DNA of 64,000 nucleotides, taken from assembly GCF_032191465.1 (NCBI RefSeq), contig NZ_JAQOUE010000001.1:2821501-2885500 (forward strand). Reading direction: 5' to 3'. This DNA comes from Candidatus Nitronereus thalassa. Lineage in GTDB: Bacteria; Nitrospirota; Nitrospiria; Nitrospirales; UBA8639. The translations under genes were made by a program, and so were the position numbers. The notes under the pieces were generated by a model. The model did not search any database and was not told where the DNA came from. It saw only the letters and a program-made list of their open reading frames with translations. Numbering within the stretch: position 1 is the stretch's first letter; every line of letters starts with the position of its first letter. Positions 16,101 through 24,562 of the stretch are shown piece after piece.

Positions 16101-17982
16101 CATCCGTGTGCCCGGGTTGTCCTGGTGTGGGCAATTGCATTGAAACCCAATCTTTTATTGTTACGACCGTGGGATTGGCAGTCCACTGACTTTCGCCTTT
16201 TTCAATAATTTGAAAACGCGAACCGAACCAGTCCAGGGTTTTACCGACGAGTTGATCGGATGTTACGGCGCGTTGCATACGTCCACGCCGATCCGGCAGT
16301 TCTGCCAAGTCGGGCATCACATCGGTATGAAGGGAGTCTTCTTGTAACGTGTTATAGACCCGCCAATACCCCCACATGCCCGCCACATAGTGGTGAGCCA
16401 CGTGACAGTGATAGAGGAAATCCCCTGCCCCCTGTTGACACAAGCCGGACCCGCATTCGGTTTCTAAATCTACCGCTTCGGCCGGCCCGATGACCTCGGT
16501 ATCCACACGATCTGATTTGGTGCGAATCACCGGATACTTTACAGGACCGTTTTTGGCTTTATGCCACAGCGGCATTTCGTCCGTGGCTCGTGGACTCCTT
16601 GCCCACCGAATAGATCCACCGTGAGGATGATGCGAGTGAAAAATTTCAGAGCCACCATGGATGAGCCGCCATTTGGCTGGATCGCCTAAATAACTGCGCG
16701 GGATGGGTGTCGGGGCATCGCCAAATGTATAGGAACTATAGCCTAGAGATTCATCTTCGAATCCGAAATATTCATGCTGGAGATGCATGTAGTTAATTCC
16801 GAACGGCTCACTTCGATAGTTTAAGGCGCGTGCACCAGGACGATAAACGTCGGTAAGAGGATCGCGTTGCGGGAGAAAATCTCCATGTTTGTTTACAGGG
16901 CGAAAGGCTTCATCACCGACTTCATGATAAATCACGACAAATTCTCTATAGTCTGGTCCATGAGCGTTATCGATGATAGCTTGCCATCCGCTTTCCAGAG
17001 TTTCACCCTCATGGTTTTTGACGGCAGGAAGATAAGACGATCCCTTTGGTTCCACGATTAAGGCTCCAAAAAGACCCATGACCGTTAGCTCACGGTCGTT
17101 ACTGTAGCTATGAAACTGACGTCCTCCCTCCTGCGTGTCTGGATGGATGTACCATTCCAAGTCGATGGTTTTTCCTTCTCCAACGACTGCATCGGGATTT
17201 GTTGTGGTCGCTGGTTGTCCTGTAGAGCTCACGATCATGCTTGATCCATGAATCTGAAAACTGACTTCTTCCCCAAATTCCAATTTGTTGCGGAGTGTAA
17301 TTTTTAGGCAATCGCCTTGATTGGCTCGAATGACCAGAGGCTGGATCCAATCAGTCTGCAATCCGTTTGTGACCGAACCTTGATCAAATCCTTCTTTTTC
17401 TCTAGCCGCTGCATTGCGCTGTTCTTCACGCCGAATGTGCTCAATATTGTTTGTGAGGACGTACATGTAGCCTGGATAGTAATCCAGCCATTGATTCAAG
17501 GTTATTTCTACGTTAATCGCGGACACATCAAAATGTCTTATTGGGGCATAGGTCGGGCATCGGCCTGCTGAAGTCGCAACTGGTTGGGTCTCATAATTGG
17601 ATCCCAGCAGGTAATCAGCCCCTCCTGCCCCATATTGATGAAGCATCGACATGGTGTTGTACGACCCGTCGTTTGAATCGGAGGCCAGATCCATCTGCAT
17701 TTGATGGTTCATGCGTTCCATCAAGCGTTGATGTTGTCCATCAACCTTTGCGGCGCGATCGGGGCGGCCTTCAATAGCGTCTTCTAAAACGGTTTGTCCT
17801 TTGAGCTGTTCAACCCACCCTTGAGAAGGTTGAGCAGCAGTGACCATAGGCGGATGAGTTGAATGTGCCCCTTTGCCTTGAATGGCGTCAGATGAAAAAC
17901 TTGAATGTGGGAACAACAGTCCAATGTTCGTGGCTAGACAACATCCTAAAACCACATAGGCTAATTTTTTGAACGTACACAT
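13102..17982 (-). CDS. giant periplasmic multicopper oxidase (MnxG/hephaestin-like)
   Basis: 1626 residues with a signal peptide, made of repeated cupredoxin domains. The four multicopper-oxidase motifs occur in rotated order: FHSHHPHGG (449-456, third motif) and the canonical HCHVAHHYVAGM (525-536, type 1 plus trinuclear ligands) come first; HFH (826-828) and HDH (957-959) come about 300-430 residues later. An insertion at about 863-935 precedes the last motif, and roughly 650 further residues of cupredoxin-like sequence follow. Large oxidases of this kind oxidise Mn(II), Fe(II) or Cu(I); the substrate here is unknown. GAGGAGG lies 8 bases before the ATG. A -24/-12 promoter lies about 65 bp upstream. 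The type 1 copper protein and flavin reductase follow. Confidence 0.88.
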   Translation of the reverse strand: MCTFKKLAYVVLGCCLATNIGLLFPHSSFSSDAIQGKGAHSTHPPMVTAAQPSQGWVEQLKGQTVLEDAIEGRPDRAAKVDGQHQRLMERMNHQMQMDLASDSNDGSYNTMSMLHQYGAGGADYLLGSNYETQPVATSAGRCPTYAPIRHFDVSAINVEITLNQWLDYYPGYMYVLTNNIEHIRREEQRNAAAREKEGFDQGSVTNGLQTDWIQPLVIRANQGDCLKITLRNKLEFGEEVSFQIHGSSMIVSSTGQPATTTNPDAVVGEGKTIDLEWYIHPDTQEGGRQFHSYSNDRELTVMGLFGALIVEPKGSSYLPAVKNHEGETLESGWQAIIDNAHGPDYREFVVIYHEVGDEAFRPVNKHGDFLPQRDPLTDVYRPGARALNYRSEPFGINYMHLQHEYFGFEDESLGYSSYTFGDAPTPIPRSYLGDPAKWRLIHGGSEIFHSHHPHGGSIRWARSPRATDEMPLWHKAKNGPVKYPVIRTKSDRVDTEVIGPAEAVDLETECGSGLCQQGAGDFLYHCHVAHHYVAGMWGYWRVYNTLQEDSLHTDVMPDLAELPDRRGRMQRAVTSDQLVGKTLDWFGSRFQIIEKGESQWTANPTVVTIKDWVSMQLPTPGQPGHTDDERGQILAYDASVWDWTWDGITALAEKESTIENPKYTSKTPGKRRPLLFDPLTGKLAWPHMSPHFGKRVPFAPDHNPAPWLEPIRRDANGNPSTQPAKPGENGRWSLCPDNAKQAYYNVHFIETPIEMSAKEGVEEAVIDPKALIFVVHEEEEAIRANNDLKHPLVFRANIYDCLDYVLTSEWEDDDFTNFQSSKINTHFHFVQFDTQSSDGVITGMSYEQSVRPFTMLEKEVKKGLPVPMNALILEPVKKGAQSIRVSNAAQYHKDTLLLVGADNVKGNEIRRIKNIQGDTISFHSPLEHDHPKDDIVTVEFVRQRFWLDADVGTVFCHDHAFGATTWPHGGFCSLLVEPVGATYHDPQTGKPIRTGPIADIHTTEPVGYGVNNSFRELTVQMHDTVPHTVNIVTAGNPPGQPIEVALEAGRTVSFQMPDKLKMTPMPFLNGGTHTTGSGIDFRAEPIAQRLAVNPDPSKIFSSDVHGDPSTPLLEAYTGDTVVFRLVESLMNETHVFTVAGHTFLTERYAGDANRKNSIHVGIAERYDLVVPEAGGPRRQPGDYLYFNGRSSKLSEGSWGIIRVHDTMKENLKPLPRGFGQQEGPKPPLPVCSNDAPVKSFNVSALDHPEMTFNPKAPEAIEVDFERKIELRNPHGKIYVLDEDMAQVNEGFQPMPLTLRVNVGDCVKIHLTNKMKSSRASFSAFSLSFDPKDSLGVNLGFNPGDQTAGPGESRTYTYYADPSIGEITSLVWDGGDMMMNPRNGLFGAIIVGPKGSVYRDPKTGADISLKNSWMADVLIDRSISGNEHRQNYRDVALFFQDEDNIIGTSFMPYVQNVAGLTGVNYRSEPYLYREELGCTLGRMFQPCEVDDPQDPVTPLIEAHAGDPVRIHVLGASSEQNGMFSVEQHEWPIEPFMPGADLISVVEFGGSEVIDALIPSAGGSYRLPGDYIWNNQRLPYSQSGQWGYFRVLPQGDTRLLSLTGAMPKVKEAQAPQTSQPQTQSVRFK

Positions 17983-18044
17983 GAAAATTCCTCCTCGAAT
18001 ATAGTGATGACGATCGTTAGCTAGTCCGTATGGCCTTCCTTGTC

Positions 18045-18061
18045 TGCATACACCAGGCCAG
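18045..18061 (-). promoter_or_regulatory. sigma-54 (-24/-12) promoter of multicopper oxidase
   Basis: Minus strand CTGGCCTGGTGTATGCA: TGGC and TGCA match, GG and GC are 10 bases apart. Predicted start about 50 bases before the ATG at 17982. Confidence 0.55.
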
Positions 18062-18148
18062 AACAGTAGGAAATTTGTTTTAATAAGGAAGCTGCTGAAA
18101 AAACGTGGAAATTAGAAGCAAGCGAAAAAAGTTGTAGAGAAAGAGAGA

Positions 18149-18178
18149 GAATTGGTCACGAAATGACGTGGCCAATTC
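18149..18178. promoter_or_regulatory. 30-bp dyad at enhancer distance upstream of oxidase promoter
   Basis: GAATTGGTCACG (18149-18160) faces CGTGGCCAATTC (18167-18178): 11 of 12 positions pair, the other is T opposite G, with a 6-base spacer. It lies about 90-115 bp upstream of the oxidase -24 element and fits an activator dimer site. Confidence 0.45.
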
Positions 18179-18591
18179 ATGCCGTTTCCCTCCATTTTTC
18201 GAGGGATTTGATTCAATTCCCGCACGGCTTGGAATGAGCAATGGCAATCAGAAAGATTAAGTTCAAAGGTGCCCCCTGATTTAAAAAGCGTAGACTTCCT
18301 GTAAATATTTTTGAGAGTTAGAAGAAGCTGTTAACAGGAACTGATCCCATTCTGGGAATATTAGTGAATGGTTTCGGATTGGTTCAGTGAAGTGAGAGAG
18401 AAGGTATTTAGTATCTAAAAATTATAAAAGTCATCGTCTTTTATGTTTTGTGCGTTTATGCACAGAATTGAATATTGAAATCGCGCAGGACGGTATTGTA
18501 ATAATTTATGGCATTGAAATTTCGAGGTTTATGGTGACTAATCCGCGATATTCTGATGGACTTTTCGGGGTGAAGTTTCAAATAATTGGTG

Positions 18592-18608
18592 AAAGGACGT
18601 AGTCCTTT
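18592..18608. promoter_or_regulatory. dyad upstream of activator 3 promoter
   Basis: AAAGGAC-GTA-GTCCTTT, a perfect 7-bp inverted repeat with a 3-base centre, about 135-150 bp upstream of the -24 element at 18742. Confidence 0.35.
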
Positions 18609-18741
18609 TGGGTCTGAGTATTTATTTTTAACAGTAACATACTGAAATTAAACATTATTTTTGTCATTACATTGGGATGCACTATTAAAGTCCCTAAAAC
18701 CTTGCATTAAGTAAAAATCAGTATTCATACTAAACTATAGA

Positions 18742-18758
18742 TTGGTCCAGTTTTTGCT
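18742..18758 (+). promoter_or_regulatory. sigma-54 (-24/-12) promoter of activator 3
   Basis: TTGGTCCAGTTTTTGCT: TTGG and TTGCT both match and GG and GC are 10 bases apart. It is about 110 bp before the likely ATG of the activator gene, implying auto-activation or a cascade. The 886-bp gap 17983-18868 thus holds two divergent sigma-54-type promoters and two dyads. Confidence 0.6.
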
Positions 18759-18868
18759 TTACTTAAGAAGTACTCATACATTTTTCGCAAAGACTTTGAA
18801 TAACAGTTTTGAGGTGGCGAAAGAAAATTCAATCAAAGTTTTCCTACGTAGAAATATCGGGGGTGGTC

Positions 18869-20449
18869 ATGCCTTATAAGAGTGGTTCGAATGTCGCGAA
18901 AATTGTAGATTCTCATTTATCTGATATTGGGGTGGTCGAACGGTTTTACCAAACCTTGCTTGAGGTCACGAACATTCTTAATTCTCAGAGAAATACGGAA
19001 AGTTTATGGAAAGCCATTACGGGACACATAAAAAAGGTCATTCCGTGGGAGCGGGCGGGCATTACCCTGTATCACGAAGATATTGATGGCTTTCGCTTTT
19101 ATGCCGTAGAAACAAGTATGCCAACTGTGAAGTTGACATGCGATACGGTGATCCCTCGAGAAGGTAGCGGTTTTGGATGGGTCTATGACCATAAGTCAAT
19201 TCACATTCGAAAATCCCTCCAGCATGAACAGGTGTTTCTTGAGGATCACTATTATTTACAGGAAGGGCTTGGTCGAATGATTAATCTGCCCCTCATTGTT
19301 CGCGATACCTGTTTGGGCACGCTCAATATTGGGAGTGTGGAATCGGGTGACCCTGACCCACAAAGTTTGACATTTTTACGTCAAGTAGCGACCCAAATTG
19401 CCTTTGCAATCGATCAGGTGAAGTCCTACGAAGAAATTAGTCAATTACGAGAACAGTTGGCCAGGGAAAATGCGTATCTGCTCGAGGAAATAAAATTCAA
19501 TCACGATTTTGGAGCCATGATTGGGGCCAGCCAAAAATTTAAAAAGGTTTTAGATTTGGCTCAAGCCGTGGCTAAGACCAACAGTTCTGTTTTGATCACC
19601 GGAGAAACCGGAACCGGCAAGGAGCTCCTGGCTCGCTTTATCCATGAGTTGAGTTCTCGGAAAAATAATCCCTTTGTCAGAATCAATTGTGCCTCACTAC
19701 CGGCAGGCCTTGTGGAAAGTGAATTGTTTGGTCATGAGCGTGGCGCCTTTACCGGCGCAGAGCAATATCGTCCAGGGAAGTTTGAATTGGCCGATAACGG
19801 CACGCTGTTTTTGGACGAAATTGGAGAGATGCCCTTAGAGGCGCAAGCCAAGTTACTGCGAGTCCTTCAGGATGGAATTATCGACCGCGTGGGAAGCAGT
19901 AAACCCCTTTCTGTTGATGTCAGAATTATTGCGGCGACGAATAGTGATCTGAGCAAGTTGATTGCCGAAGGGCGATTTCGCTCAGACCTGTTTTATCGGC
20001 TCCATGTCTTTCCCATTGTTATCCCACCGCTTCGGGAACGTCCTCAGGATATTGCCCTGCTGGCAAGGCATTTTATGGACAAAAATCGTGTGGAGTTTAA
20101 ACGACCCTGTCAGGATATTGATGAGGCCTCACTTGAACGTCTGCTTCAATATTCTTGGCCAGGGAATATTCGTGAACTTAAAAACATTATTGAACGAGTC
20201 ATGATCCTTTCTCGATCTGCTATCCTGCATATTGATAAATCATTGCTGAGCACCAAACAAGTAGGAGGAGACCAGGAGTTTTCCGGGGAACTCAAAGACA
20301 TAGAACGGTCGAGGATTCAACAGGCTTTGGTGCGAAGCGAAGGAAAAATTGAAGGTGCCTTGGGTGCGGCTAAACAATTAGGGCTTCATCCAAGTACTTT
20401 GCGAAGTCGATTAAAAAAGTTAGGGCTAAACCGCCAAGCTATAGCATAA
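18869..20449 (+). CDS. sigma-54-dependent GAF-AAA-Fis activator 3
   Basis: 526 residues from ATG 18869, preceded by GGGGTGG; the frame is also open back to a TTG at 18809. The GAF domain occupies about the first 180 residues. The AAA+ domain has [14 protein letters not shown] and TLFLDEIGE, and a Fis-type HTH ends the protein ([19 protein letters not shown]). It is followed after a long gap by nxrA2 in the same orientation, mirroring activator 1 and nxrA1. It probably drives nxrA2 through the promoter at 20766 (inference). Its own promoter looks sigma-54 dependent too. Confidence 0.94.
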   Translation: MPYKSGSNVAKIVDSHLSDIGVVERFYQTLLEVTNILNSQRNTESLWKAITGHIKKVIPWERAGITLYHEDIDGFRFYAVETSMPTVKLTCDTVIPREGSGFGWVYDHKSIHIRKSLQHEQVFLEDHYYLQEGLGRMINLPLIVRDTCLGTLNIGSVESGDPDPQSLTFLRQVATQIAFAIDQVKSYEEISQLREQLARENAYLLEEIKFNHDFGAMIGASQKFKKVLDLAQAVAKTNSSVLITGETGTGKELLARFIHELSSRKNNPFVRINCASLPAGLVESELFGHERGAFTGAEQYRPGKFELADNGTLFLDEIGEMPLEAQAKLLRVLQDGIIDRVGSSKPLSVDVRIIAATNSDLSKLIAEGRFRSDLFYRLHVFPIVIPPLRERPQDIALLARHFMDKNRVEFKRPCQDIDEASLERLLQYSWPGNIRELKNIIERVMILSRSAILHIDKSLLSTKQVGGDQEFSGELKDIERSRIQQALVRSEGKIEGALGAAKQLGLHPSTLRSRLKKLGLNRQAIA

Positions 20450-20624
20450 GCTTGGTTTCTGTCTCATTGTGTTTCCTGCCTTGAAGGTGTTTTTTACCTT
20501 TCGTTCCCTTCTTTCCATTCTTTATTCATAACCAGGAATTCTCTGCGTTTATCCGACAAAGGGGTAAACCAATAAGATTTCTTCTTCACATATTACTGGA
20601 TTAGTTTTTCAATTTTTTACCATT

Positions 20625-20663
20625 GAAAACTTGAGGAAGGCCTGCGGTATCCCTCGAATTTTC
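20625..20663. promoter_or_regulatory. imperfect dyad upstream of nxrA2 promoter
   Basis: GAAAACTTGAGG (20625-20636) against CCTCGAATTTTC (20652-20663), 10 of 12 positions paired. It is about 105-140 bp upstream of the -24 element. It lacks the TTTCGCGA motif found before nxrA1. Confidence 0.3.
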
Positions 20664-20765
20664 CATGGTTGTGATGTTGTAATACAAGCCACATTCCCCA
20701 CCTTACTTTCAGTTAATTCTAATTTTTCATGAGGTTAACACTCGTCGTTTTTAAATGGGTGTGCT

Positions 20766-20782
20766 TGGGCAACAAATTTGCA
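20766..20782 (+). promoter_or_regulatory. sigma-54 (-24/-12) promoter of nxrA2
   Basis: TGGGCAACAAATTTGCA: GGCA and TTTGCA match the consensus and GG (20768-20769) and GC (20780-20781) are 10 bases apart. Predicted leader about 230 nt to ATG 21021, similar to the about 190-nt leader of copy 1. Confidence 0.63.
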
Positions 20783-21020
20783 CTTCTTGGGAAAGTCCCT
20801 TCTGTGAAGGACGAATGATGACCTCGCACTCATCAGCATTTTGTGCCAATCGATCAGTCGTAGTGGTTAGGGAGTATGTCAAAAGCGAAGTTTAAAAATG
20901 ATTCATGGTGAAGAAGAAAGGAGGCTTAAGAGTCGAGAAACGACGAAAGAAAATTTGGTGTCACCCAATAGGTGTCGATGGGTTGTTCATTAACCCTTTT
21001 TAGGGATGGAGGAAAAAGAA

Positions 21021-24000
21021 ATGTTTCTATCAAGACGCCAGTTCATGAAAGTTTCAACGGGAGCCGTAGCTGTAGTGGCTTTGGCTGATAACGCGTTGGC
21101 TCTTACAGCCTTGCAGCCGGTTATTGAGGTAGGGAATCCGCTCGGCGAGTATCCTGATCGCGCTTGGGAGCGGGTGTATCACGATCAGTATCGCTATGAT
21201 TCATCCTTTACCTGGTGTTGTTCCCCCAACGACACCCATGCCTGCCGGATTCGTGCTTTTGTGCGGAACGGGATCGTGATGCGGGTAGAGCAAAACTACG
21301 ATCATCAAACCTATGAAGATCTCTACGGTAATCGCGGGACCTTCGCGCACAATCCCAGGATGTGCTTGAAGGGCTACACCATGCACCGACGAGTGTATGG
21401 TCCGTACCGTTTAAAAGGCCCCCTCATTCGGCGGGGGTGGAAAGCTTGGATGGATGCCGGCAGCCCCGAATTTACCCAAGATATTGTAACAAAGTATAAA
21501 TTCAACGCTCGGTATCTGGATGACATGTTACGGGTCGGTTGGGATACCGCTTATACTTATCTCGCCAAAGCTATGATCATTATTGCAGAGCGCTATAGTG
21601 GAGAGGCAGGAGCTCGACGTCTGCGTGAGCAAGGCTATCCACCGGAAATGATTGAAATGACCAAAGGGTCAGGAGTCCGGTGCATGAAATTCCGTTCAGG
21701 AATGCCCGTCCTTGGAATTATTGGAAAGATGGGAGTCACACGAATGAACGGGGGTTGTGGGGCATTGCTCGATACATACATCAGGCAAGTGAAACCGAAT
21801 CAAGCTCAAGGGGGACGGTATTGGAATAATTATACGTGGCATGGAGATCAAGATCCTTCCCAACCTTGGTGGAATGGTACGCAAAATTGCGATGAAGATC
21901 TGAACGATATGCGGTTTTGTAAATTTAATACGAGCTGGGGAAAGAACTTTGTTGAGAACAAGATGCCGGAAGCCCACTGGAAGTTGGAGTGCATTGAGCG
22001 AGGAGGACGGATTGCAGTCATCACGCCCGAATACAATCCAACCGCCTATAGAGCAGATTACTGGATTCCCGTTCGTCCCGCCACGGATGGGGCGTTTTTC
22101 CTTGGCGCCGCGAAAGCCATTTTTGATGAAAATATGCAGGACATGGACTTTATTCAGTCATCTACGGATCTTCCCATTCTGGTGCGGAGCGATACACTCC
22201 AATATTTAGATCCACGGGATGTCATCAAGGATTATCAATTCCCTGACTTATCGAGAAGTTATTCAGGAAAAGTGCAAACGTTAAAGCCATATGAGATTGA
22301 GCGGTTGGGTGGTTTTATGGTGTGGGATATCAATCAAAATCAGGCTGTGCCCATTCATCGGGAGTTAGTCGGGTGGCATTTCAAGAATAGCGGTATTGAG
22401 CCTGCGTTAATGGGGACGTTTCGAGTTAAACTGTTGAATGGTCGTGAGGTAGATGTCCTGCCAATTTATCAGCTCTATCAAGTTCATTTACAGGATTATG
22501 ACCTCGACACGGTCCACCAAATCAATCGGGCTCCTAAGGATTTAATTATCCGATGGGCTAGGGATATGGGGACCGTCAAGCCGGCGGCCATTCATAATGG
22601 AGAAGGTGTGTGCCACTATTTCCATATGACCTCCATGGGTAGAGCCGCTGCCATGACTCTCATTATTACCGGAAATATAGGCAAATTTGGTTCGGGGTGT
22701 CATACCTGGTCCGGGAATTATAAGGCAGGAATTTGGGCATCGACTCCTTGGGCTGGGGCAGGTTTGTCCGTTCACACGGGAGAAAACCCCTTTAAAATTA
22801 CTACGGATCCCAATGCGCATGGAAAAGAAATATTCACTCGTGGTTACTATTATGGAGAAGAAGTTGGCTATTGGAATCATGGGGATACGGCGTTGATTGT
22901 GAATACGCCGAAGTATGGGCGACGAGTGTTTACTGGGAAAACGCACATGCCAACCCCAAGTAAGTTCCGATGGGTGGCGAATGTCAATATCTTGAATAAT
23001 TCCAAGCACCATTACGATATGGTGAAAAACGTTGATCCGCATATTGAAACTATTGTTCATCAGGACATCGAGATGACCTCCGACGTCAATCATGCAGATG
23101 TTTCGTTTGCGGTAAATAGTTGGATGGAATTTACCTATCCGGAAATGACCGCCACAGTTTCGAATCCCTGGATGCAAATTTGGAAGGGTGGTATTCGACC
23201 GCTCTATGACACACGAAATGACTTGGATACCGTGGCAGGAGTCGCGGCGAAACTCAAGGAGCTGACAGGTGATAGGCGCTTCCGTGATTACTTTAAATTT
23301 GTCTATGATAACCGGGTGGACGTCTATGTCCAGCGACTACTTGATGCTGGTTCCACGTCTTATGGGTATAGTGCAGACACCATGTTGAAGTCGGAAAAAG
23401 GCTGGATGGTCATGTGCCGAACCTACCCTCGAGTCCCACTGTGGGAGGAAGCCAATGAAAGTAAACCTCAATGGACCAGAAGTGGACGACTAGAAACTTA
23501 CCGCATCGAGCCGGAAGCCATTGAGTATGGGGAAAACTTCATTTCGCATCGGGAAGGGACGGAAGCCACGCCCTATCTGCCCAATGCGATCATGACGACC
23601 AACCCGTATGTGCGGCCGGATGACTACGGGATTCCCATCACGGCTCAGCATCATGATGATAAAACGGTGCGGAACATTGCGTTGCCGTGGGCGGAAATCA
23701 AACGGTACTCCAACCCACTCTGGGAAAAAGGGTATCAGTTCTATTGTGTGACGCCGAAGACGCGGCATCGGGTGCACAGTCAATGGTCCGTCAATGACTG
23801 GGTGCAGATGTATGAATCCAACTTCGGGGATGCGTATCGGATGGATAAACGGACGCCGGGTGTGGGTGAACATCAATTGCATGTGAATCCGCAAGCGGCT
23901 AAAGACCGGGGTATCAACGACGGGGACTATGTCTACGTCGATGGGAACCCAGTGGATCGTCCATATCGTGGGTGGAAGCCCTCAGATCCGTACTACAAAG

Positions 24001-24458
24001 TGGCACGGTTGATGATTCGGGCGAAGTATAATCCAGCCTTCCCGTACCATGTCACGATGGCCAAGCATGCGCCGTTTGTGTCGACTGCGAAATCGGTGAA
24101 AGGGCATGAAACGCGGCCAGACGGACGCGCGATTGCGACGGATACGGGGTATCAATCGAATTTTCGATACGGGGCTCAACAATCTTTTACGCGGAGTTGG
24201 TTAATGCCTATGCATCAAACGGATTCATTACCAGGAAAGAGTGCGAACAAATGGAAATTCAAGTGGGGTTTTGAAATTGATCATCATGCAGTCAATACAA
24301 CACCAAAGGAATGTTTGATTCGGATTACGAAAGCCGAGGATGGTGGCATTGGTGGCCGCGGTCCCTGGGAGCCAGTCCGATCCGGGTTTACGCCTGGCCA
24401 GGAGAATGAGTTCATGATCAAGTGGCTCAAAGGCGACCACATTAAGATCAAGGTGTAA
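21021..24458 (+). CDS. nxrA: nitrite oxidoreductase alpha subunit, copy 2
   Basis: Second catalytic Mo-bisMGD subunit, 1145 residues like copy 1. The start at 21021 rather than the in-frame ATG at 21006 is supported by GGAGG at 21008-21012 and by alignment with copy 1 (MFLSRRQF). It has a Tat signal SRRQFMK and the same Fe-S cysteines (WCCSPNDTHAC). It differs from copy 1 at scattered positions, for example around DEDLNDMRFCKFN and in the C-terminal KSANKWKFKWGF region, but shares 530 identical bases (23499-24028) plus a near-identical end. Outside that tract it uses more A/T-ending codons than copy 1. A covarying hairpin, receiver gene and nxrB2 follow. Confidence 0.97.
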   Translation: MFLSRRQFMKVSTGAVAVVALADNALALTALQPVIEVGNPLGEYPDRAWERVYHDQYRYDSSFTWCCSPNDTHACRIRAFVRNGIVMRVEQNYDHQTYEDLYGNRGTFAHNPRMCLKGYTMHRRVYGPYRLKGPLIRRGWKAWMDAGSPEFTQDIVTKYKFNARYLDDMLRVGWDTAYTYLAKAMIIIAERYSGEAGARRLREQGYPPEMIEMTKGSGVRCMKFRSGMPVLGIIGKMGVTRMNGGCGALLDTYIRQVKPNQAQGGRYWNNYTWHGDQDPSQPWWNGTQNCDEDLNDMRFCKFNTSWGKNFVENKMPEAHWKLECIERGGRIAVITPEYNPTAYRADYWIPVRPATDGAFFLGAAKAIFDENMQDMDFIQSSTDLPILVRSDTLQYLDPRDVIKDYQFPDLSRSYSGKVQTLKPYEIERLGGFMVWDINQNQAVPIHRELVGWHFKNSGIEPALMGTFRVKLLNGREVDVLPIYQLYQVHLQDYDLDTVHQINRAPKDLIIRWARDMGTVKPAAIHNGEGVCHYFHMTSMGRAAAMTLIITGNIGKFGSGCHTWSGNYKAGIWASTPWAGAGLSVHTGENPFKITTDPNAHGKEIFTRGYYYGEEVGYWNHGDTALIVNTPKYGRRVFTGKTHMPTPSKFRWVANVNILNNSKHHYDMVKNVDPHIETIVHQDIEMTSDVNHADVSFAVNSWMEFTYPEMTATVSNPWMQIWKGGIRPLYDTRNDLDTVAGVAAKLKELTGDRRFRDYFKFVYDNRVDVYVQRLLDAGSTSYGYSADTMLKSEKGWMVMCRTYPRVPLWEEANESKPQWTRSGRLETYRIEPEAIEYGENFISHREGTEATPYLPNAIMTTNPYVRPDDYGIPITAQHHDDKTVRNIALPWAEIKRYSNPLWEKGYQFYCVTPKTRHRVHSQWSVNDWVQMYESNFGDAYRMDKRTPGVGEHQLHVNPQAAKDRGINDGDYVYVDGNPVDRPYRGWKPSDPYYKVARLMIRAKYNPAFPYHVTMAKHAPFVSTAKSVKGHETRPDGRAIATDTGYQSNFRYGAQQSFTRSWLMPMHQTDSLPGKSANKWKFKWGFEIDHHAVNTTPKECLIRITKAEDGGIGGRGPWEPVRSGFTPGQENEFMIKWLKGDHIKIKV
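23499..24028 (+). repeat. identical tract shared with nxrA1 (gene conversion)
   Basis: Partner of 3830-4359. Within nxrA2 this stretch has the G/C-ending codon style of nxrA1, while its flanks do not, which suggests transfer from copy 1 to copy 2 (inference). Confidence 0.9.
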
Positions 24459-24466
24459 TAATAAAT

Positions 24467-24523
24467 TGAGGGTGGAGGCTTTCTGAATTTGGGGGCGGAA
24501 TTGTGCCATTGCCTCCACCCTCA
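24467..24523 (+). terminator. hairpin between nxrA2 and receiver gene
   Basis: Perfect 13-bp stem TGAGGGTGGAGGC (24467-24479) with GCCTCCACCCTCA (24511-24523), 8 bases after the nxrA2 stop. Compared with copy 1 a base pair has changed on both sides (A/T to T/A) and the loop has diverged. No good T-run follows here, so processing or stabilisation is as likely as termination. Confidence 0.75.
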
Positions 24524-24562
24524 TTATTAGTGCTTATATTTTAATACCAAGTTTTTAAAAAG

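Noticed and set aside
18328-18337. Palindrome CTGTTAACAG in the oxidase/activator 3 gap
   Set aside because: Ten-base palindromes of this kind are expected by chance and it is far from both predicted promoters.
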